Positions 60,043-64,000 of a stretch of 64,000 bases of DNA are shown here, one piece after another. Origin of the DNA: Penium margaritaceum. Its lineage: Eukaryota > Streptophyta > Zygnematophyceae > Desmidiales > Peniaceae. Each line of letters begins with the position of its first letter. The stretch's first letter is position 1. Location: positions 14,349-78,348 of the forward strand of contig SZWC01007275.1 of assembly GCA_023375785.1 (NCBI GenBank), in the 5' to 3' direction. The position numbers were made by a program, and so were the translations under genes. The notes under the pieces were generated by a model, which saw only the letters and a list, made by a program, of their open reading frames with translations, made no database searches and was not told the origin of the DNA.

Positions 60043-60330
60043 TTGGTGCACACTATCACAAGTACTCAAGGCACGAGCTTTGTCACTAGCTCCGAGATAA
60101 CATCCGGTATTGTCACTCTTGCTACTAGGACAAGTGCTAGAGATGTTTCTAATGCTTTGGTTCCGGATAACACGCAAAACATTACAGACATACTTGGTGC
60201 TCGTGCCCCATCCTTGGTGCTAAGTGACGCGGTCGAAGTCATGGGAGATGGATGCACACAGATTCCCTCGACCGGCATAACAATAGAAATCAGTGTAGAA
60301 GCAAACATGCCAATGATGAGACGAACATGA
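60043..60330 (+). pseudogene. 95-residue frame after the repeat block, unrecognised
   Basis: Ser/Thr/Val-rich and less repetitive than the preceding block (DGCTQIPSTGITIEISVEAN near its end). It may be the continuation of the same product. No known motif. Confidence 0.3.
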
Positions 60331-60699
60331 TGTGATTTCCATTCACGATGTCATCGAGTAGGAGATCGACCAGATGAAGCAGCAATGGGATAGCTCATCC
60401 ATCATTTCCTAGATATTGGTGGAGTGGAGGATGGAAACAATGACCACGGACTAGGGTGTATTGTCTTGTCTAGCTGATGAGGTTATGTCAAAAGTGGGTG
60501 CTATACAAGAAGTGGGAGAGGTTGATAGCAAAATCAAAGAGTCTGAATGCTCTGAGAAACCATGGTCATAGAGCTGCCGCACCGTTTGCTTCGGTCTCAG
60601 AAACTCGATGTACAAGATTTATAGAGCTCCGGTAAGGGGCACCACTCGGTCTGATTTACCCGCCTCCTGCGGAAATTGAGAAACTGTGCGATACTAGAG

Positions 60700-61470
60700 C
60701 CAGGACGGATGCCACTTACTGGGGGCTTTCAACACAAGCGCCAACTGTGGCGTCCATTTCCACAAAAATGGCATGTTGAACCAAAAAATAGTGGCCCTTG
60801 CTGTCAAAGGAGAGGGTCGATCCAGTGGGAATCATACAAACAAGTATAGAGAGTGTCATATCCCCACGGCAAAGAGGCCAACCATAGGAGCTCCTTGAAG
60901 TCAATATCACAGAGTGGTGGTGCTGGCCGCCACGTCATCGTGCCTAGAGGTGGCTGATGCAAAGGATGCGTGTCGAGAACTCCGTATCCTAGTGATGTAG
61001 AAAACGAAAATGGGGAGGACTGTCCAGAGGATGTTGCATTCTGCATAGTCAACATGTCGTCAGGCTGATGGCATATGGGAAGACATGTCGAACACCATCT
61101 CCTAGCAGCATAGAAGCCGACAGCAGAGGAGGCTGGTCAGTGGAACCACGAAAGGGTGTTGCAGGCTACTAGGTCAACATGCCGCTAGGATGATGATCCA
61201 GGTATGTGTGAAGAACGTCCGTTCCTGTAGGCATGTAGACCTGCCACGCAAGTGACGGGCCGGTAAAAACAGGCGATGGTGATGCCGGCGGCAGGGTCAC
61301 CATGTCTGGGGCCGACAAGTGATGAGGGTGAGCGAAGAAAACACTGTCTCCCAGGAGTGTAGAAAGCGACCACGAGAGTACATGACCAGGGGACGAGAGA
61401 ATGGTGGTTTCAGGTGATGCATCATCATGCCTGAGGGCTAATGAGAAAGGTAACAATGAGGAATGTTGGC
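60700..61470 (-). repeat. Minus-strand coding tandem repeats around an LGD/YGV core
   Basis: Frames at 61169-61456 and 60804-61055, minus, share the pattern STLLGDSV..AHPHHL / STSLGYGVLDTHPLHQ, then a Pro-rich part, then a W-x-x-x-P-T/W-G-x-D-x-L-x-T-x-L end. A shorter LLGDGV unit lies between. That makes about three diverged units of roughly 150-270 bp. No family recognised. Confidence 0.5.
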
Positions 61471-61942
61471 TCTAAGTGATTCTGAAACTGGTTATGAGGG
61501 TATCAACCCGGGCTACCTCGAGTTAGCCCCGTTTGATACTATGGCTTTCGATGTGCTGAGTTAGAGAGAGAATAAAAGGAAGAACAAAAGAGACGACAAA
61601 CAAAAGGAGAAAAACCCTTTTCCCATTTAATGGCTGCTCCTTGTCCAAAGAATTCTCCAAAAGTACTCCTTTCGTCATCGAGTGCCTGTTATGCTCGATT
61701 GTCCCCAAATTTTTTTCCCTCGGTGGTCAATTGGCTTGACTCCGTTATGGCCAGGGTTGAGGCACAGTACCCACACAATCACGTGTGTTCTTTTGCACCC
61801 ATACAATCATGGGAGTTGCCAGCAATAATCGAGCGAGGGCTATCTTGCTATCATGATGACGTCGGGCGTTAGTAAGGCAACTGCAAGATATTTCCATAGA
61901 GCTACGAAGCCAGACTGATCTACGCGGCAGCCAACTTGTGTA
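61471..61942. other. No gene seen; tentative LTR-end-like site near 61540
   Basis: On the minus strand CATAGTATCAAACGGGG near 61550-61530 loosely resembles an LTR end followed by a tRNA-primed start, and the repeat-coding block lies downstream of it. There is no second LTR to support this. Confidence 0.25.
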
Positions 61943-62602
61943 ATGAAGCTTCACAATACTGTTGTTGCTATAACTGGGCACGCAAACTATGTAGTGCTAA
62001 TTCTATTATTGCTACTGGTGCTACTACTATGCAATGATATTGCATGCTCCTGTTTTCGCGCAACACAACTACATCTTTTGCTTATGTTCTTGTGCTTTTC
62101 AACACAACGTCTACTGTATGCTGTGGCTTCTGCTCATTTCTACAGCTTTTTCTTGCTATTCCCATGCAATACCCTACAACAAAATATTGTTGCTTCCAAG
62201 CTGCTGCTTCATGTTGTGGCCGCCACTCACAACTGTAGTTTCACTTGTTGCTACCAAACAATGTTGCTCTACCTGTTGATTGTTTCTTGTGTACTACATT
62301 TCACAACTGCAGCAATCCGTAAGCCGCAACCTGCACCCTCTGCACTTGTGCCATCCACACACATTGCTATGCTAATACTACTTCCGGGTATCTACTTGTA
62401 CATGGCCGGTTGGATGATTTTGCTTTCCACTGCTAGGTTTGTGGTGCTTATAAGCTACATCACAGACCTGTTCTATTTCTTTCTTGCTCACACGGTCCCC
62501 ATGTGCTACTATGGGAGTGACCCACTCTTTACCCCAGCTGCCTTTGAGCCCGTACGAGCGACTATATCAATCTCTATGATGAGATTGGCACTACACTATT
62601 GA
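61943..62602 (+). pseudogene. 219-residue hydrophobic open frame, unrecognised
   Basis: It is open for 660 bp with several hydrophobic runs (LILLLLLVLLL, LYLLIVSCVLHF, MLILLPGIYLYMAGWMILL) that could span a membrane. But the DNA is rich in CTG/TTG/GCT words, which give Leu-rich frames by composition, and no family motif is present. A chance frame in repetitive DNA is as likely as a real gene. The ATG at 61943 is simply the first in frame. Confidence 0.3.
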
Positions 62603-63229
62603 TCCAGCCCGTTGAACCCTATGTAATTATGTTGGTTATTATGCTCTTCATCAGCTTGTACTACTCGACATCGCCATGTTTCCTTGAGAATGCTCACTGT
62701 GTAGTTCAACCAGCCTGTAATGCGTGATGAATATACTCTTGATACATGTTGGACACGCAACCCTGTAATCTTTGATGACCATGGCATAGCAGCACGTGGA
62801 TGGGTCCTTGCTATGCTTTATGTTAAAGAATTCCTCGTTTTTTAAGTCATCATGTCTAAGTTGAAATGTTTGCGAGTCAATCAAGTCCTTTTGAAGTTAC
62901 ATTTGAGCATTGGCGTCCTTTGGGGTATCCTTCCCAATCGCTCACACACTGGTATGGAATTATCCACAATAAGTGGATTCACCATGTATCATTTGTAGCC
63001 ATCACTATTGCTCCACCCATCTGTACACTCTCCTCCTTCTCGGCTTCTACATCCTCCTCCTTGACTCTCGTAACATGTTTGATTACTTCGGGTTTGGGTG
63101 GCCGTGGCAAAGGTGGAAAAGGAATAGGTAATAACCCATTGTCACAGTCGTCTTTGTGATTGTAACACATTGGTCGACTTGCTCGCCATGGAAAGTTTGC
63201 ATGTGGCATGTGGTTGTGTGTCTTTGGGG
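62603..63229. other. No certain gene; Cys/His stretch on minus strand
   Basis: The minus-strand frame at 62979-63209 contains RPMCYNHKDDCDNG and an acidic VKEEDVEAEKEES run. It could be a decayed zinc-knuckle protein of the dispersed repeat family. Nothing else is seen. Confidence 0.3.
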
Positions 63230-63720
63230 GTCATGGAAGAGTGTTGGTTCTGGGCACGTAACCATGCAAGTTACCTCTTGAATTCACCCGCATGCACCAC
63301 CCTATACGAAGTTTAGTGTGCTACATTAGTGCGCTTGTGTCGGGGCACGATAACTCCACCGTCATACACTGTACATTGCTGCTAATGCTAATGGTCCAAG
63401 AACGAGGGAAAGTAAATGTTGCATGAGCCAGACATGCTCCATGCCGGCCAACCAAGCGTGATAGGTCACAAGGATGAACACGACTTATGAGATACAAGCA
63501 TGCATGCTGCTTACAGACCCAACACGCGGCATCATAACGTGGGTCGTCTTGTCAACATTAGGACCCCGTGATTCCTCTATCGTGTGTACACCTTTTGTTT
63601 GTTTTCTAACTATTTATCATCGACCCATGGCATCTCATACGAGCTTCTTCGCCCACCCTCTCCGTTCTCTCCCCCCTTTATGCGTGCTCCCTCGTGTAAC
63701 TCTTTTCATCGTTATTCGCG
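63230..63720. repeat. Dispersed repeat, copy 2
   Basis: Partner of 39360-40060, same orientation, with matching landmarks (TTGGTTCTG, ACCTCTTGAATTCACCC, GAGCCAGACATGCT, CGTGTGTACACC, TTTGTTTTCTA). More CpG-rich than copy 1, hence perhaps less decayed. Confidence 0.7.
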
Positions 63721-64000
63721 TGCCATATCACACCACACTCTTAGGTATTCACACGTGAAACCACTTTACCCATCATATGGAACCAATTGGAACGAGAAAT
63801 ATTGTGACCCTCCTGAAATCTCTTGATTGTCCCTCCTTCCGTCGGAGAATTCATCATCTACCTCTTAACCTCCGTACAAATCATGCGTTGGTTAAACCCC
63901 TATTCCCCACGAAATTACAGCAGCTCAACGCAAATGTTTTTCAAATAATGTCGAAGGAGGCCTCTTCCAAAGTTTACTCGCGGATGAGACATAAAAGCAC
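63721..64000. other. No gene seen
   Basis: End of window; short frames only. Confidence 0.4.

Overview
The window looks like heterochromatic, repeat-dominated DNA from a large plant-type genome (land plant or streptophyte alga; the species cannot be fixed from this sequence). I base this on chromodomain-type Ty3/gypsy and Ty1/copia elements with initiator-tRNA-Met primer sites, together with minisatellites, microsatellites and nested insertions. I found no intact host gene that I can name. All recognisable coding matter is retroelement fossil; the other open frames are short or repeat-driven. Four N sites (445, 16759, 41083-41133, 47842) mark assembly joins, and three of them are flanked by duplicated sequence.

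Layout. 1-2850 is GC- and CpG-rich and geneless, with a long inverted repeat at 1525-1980. 2850-5500 is plain. 5515-20400 is a three-level nest. A minus-strand chromovirus (Ty3/gypsy) is split by element X (8352-19644, LTRs of 862 and 874 bp, 5-bp target duplication TGAGC). X is itself split by a plus-strand copia element, copia A (11491-17719, LTRs about 652 bp, target duplication GCAGC). X carries no recognisable pol. Its minus-strand reading frame contains a 25-residue (75-bp) tandem repeat, and copia A landed inside that array. Copia A appears to prime from the anticodon arm of initiator tRNA-Met, as Drosophila copia does.

23400-29090 is a purine/pyrimidine minisatellite of about 60-bp units, interrupted by an old minus-strand copia (copia B, 23585-28347). 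29100-36100 has no recognisable gene apart from an 88-bp hairpin, a 63-residue frame and a diverged tandem duplication. 36270-37790 is a minus-strand Ty3/gypsy pol relic. 39072-40942 holds minus-strand frames with internal repeats and one copy of a dispersed repeat that recurs near 63 kb. 41300-43400 is a satellite of about 300-bp units.

47217-49821 is a mosaic: an X-family LTR, an inverted microsatellite structure around an N, a minus-strand copia tail, and a second copy of the 3' end of the copia A family. 53780-57570 is a heavily decayed minus-strand copia (copia D). 58200-61470 carries two further low-complexity repeat-coding blocks. The rest is unassigned. Coordinates of LTR ends rest on TG..CA ends, flanking duplications, primer sites and polypurine tracts read by eye; percent identities are eye estimates.
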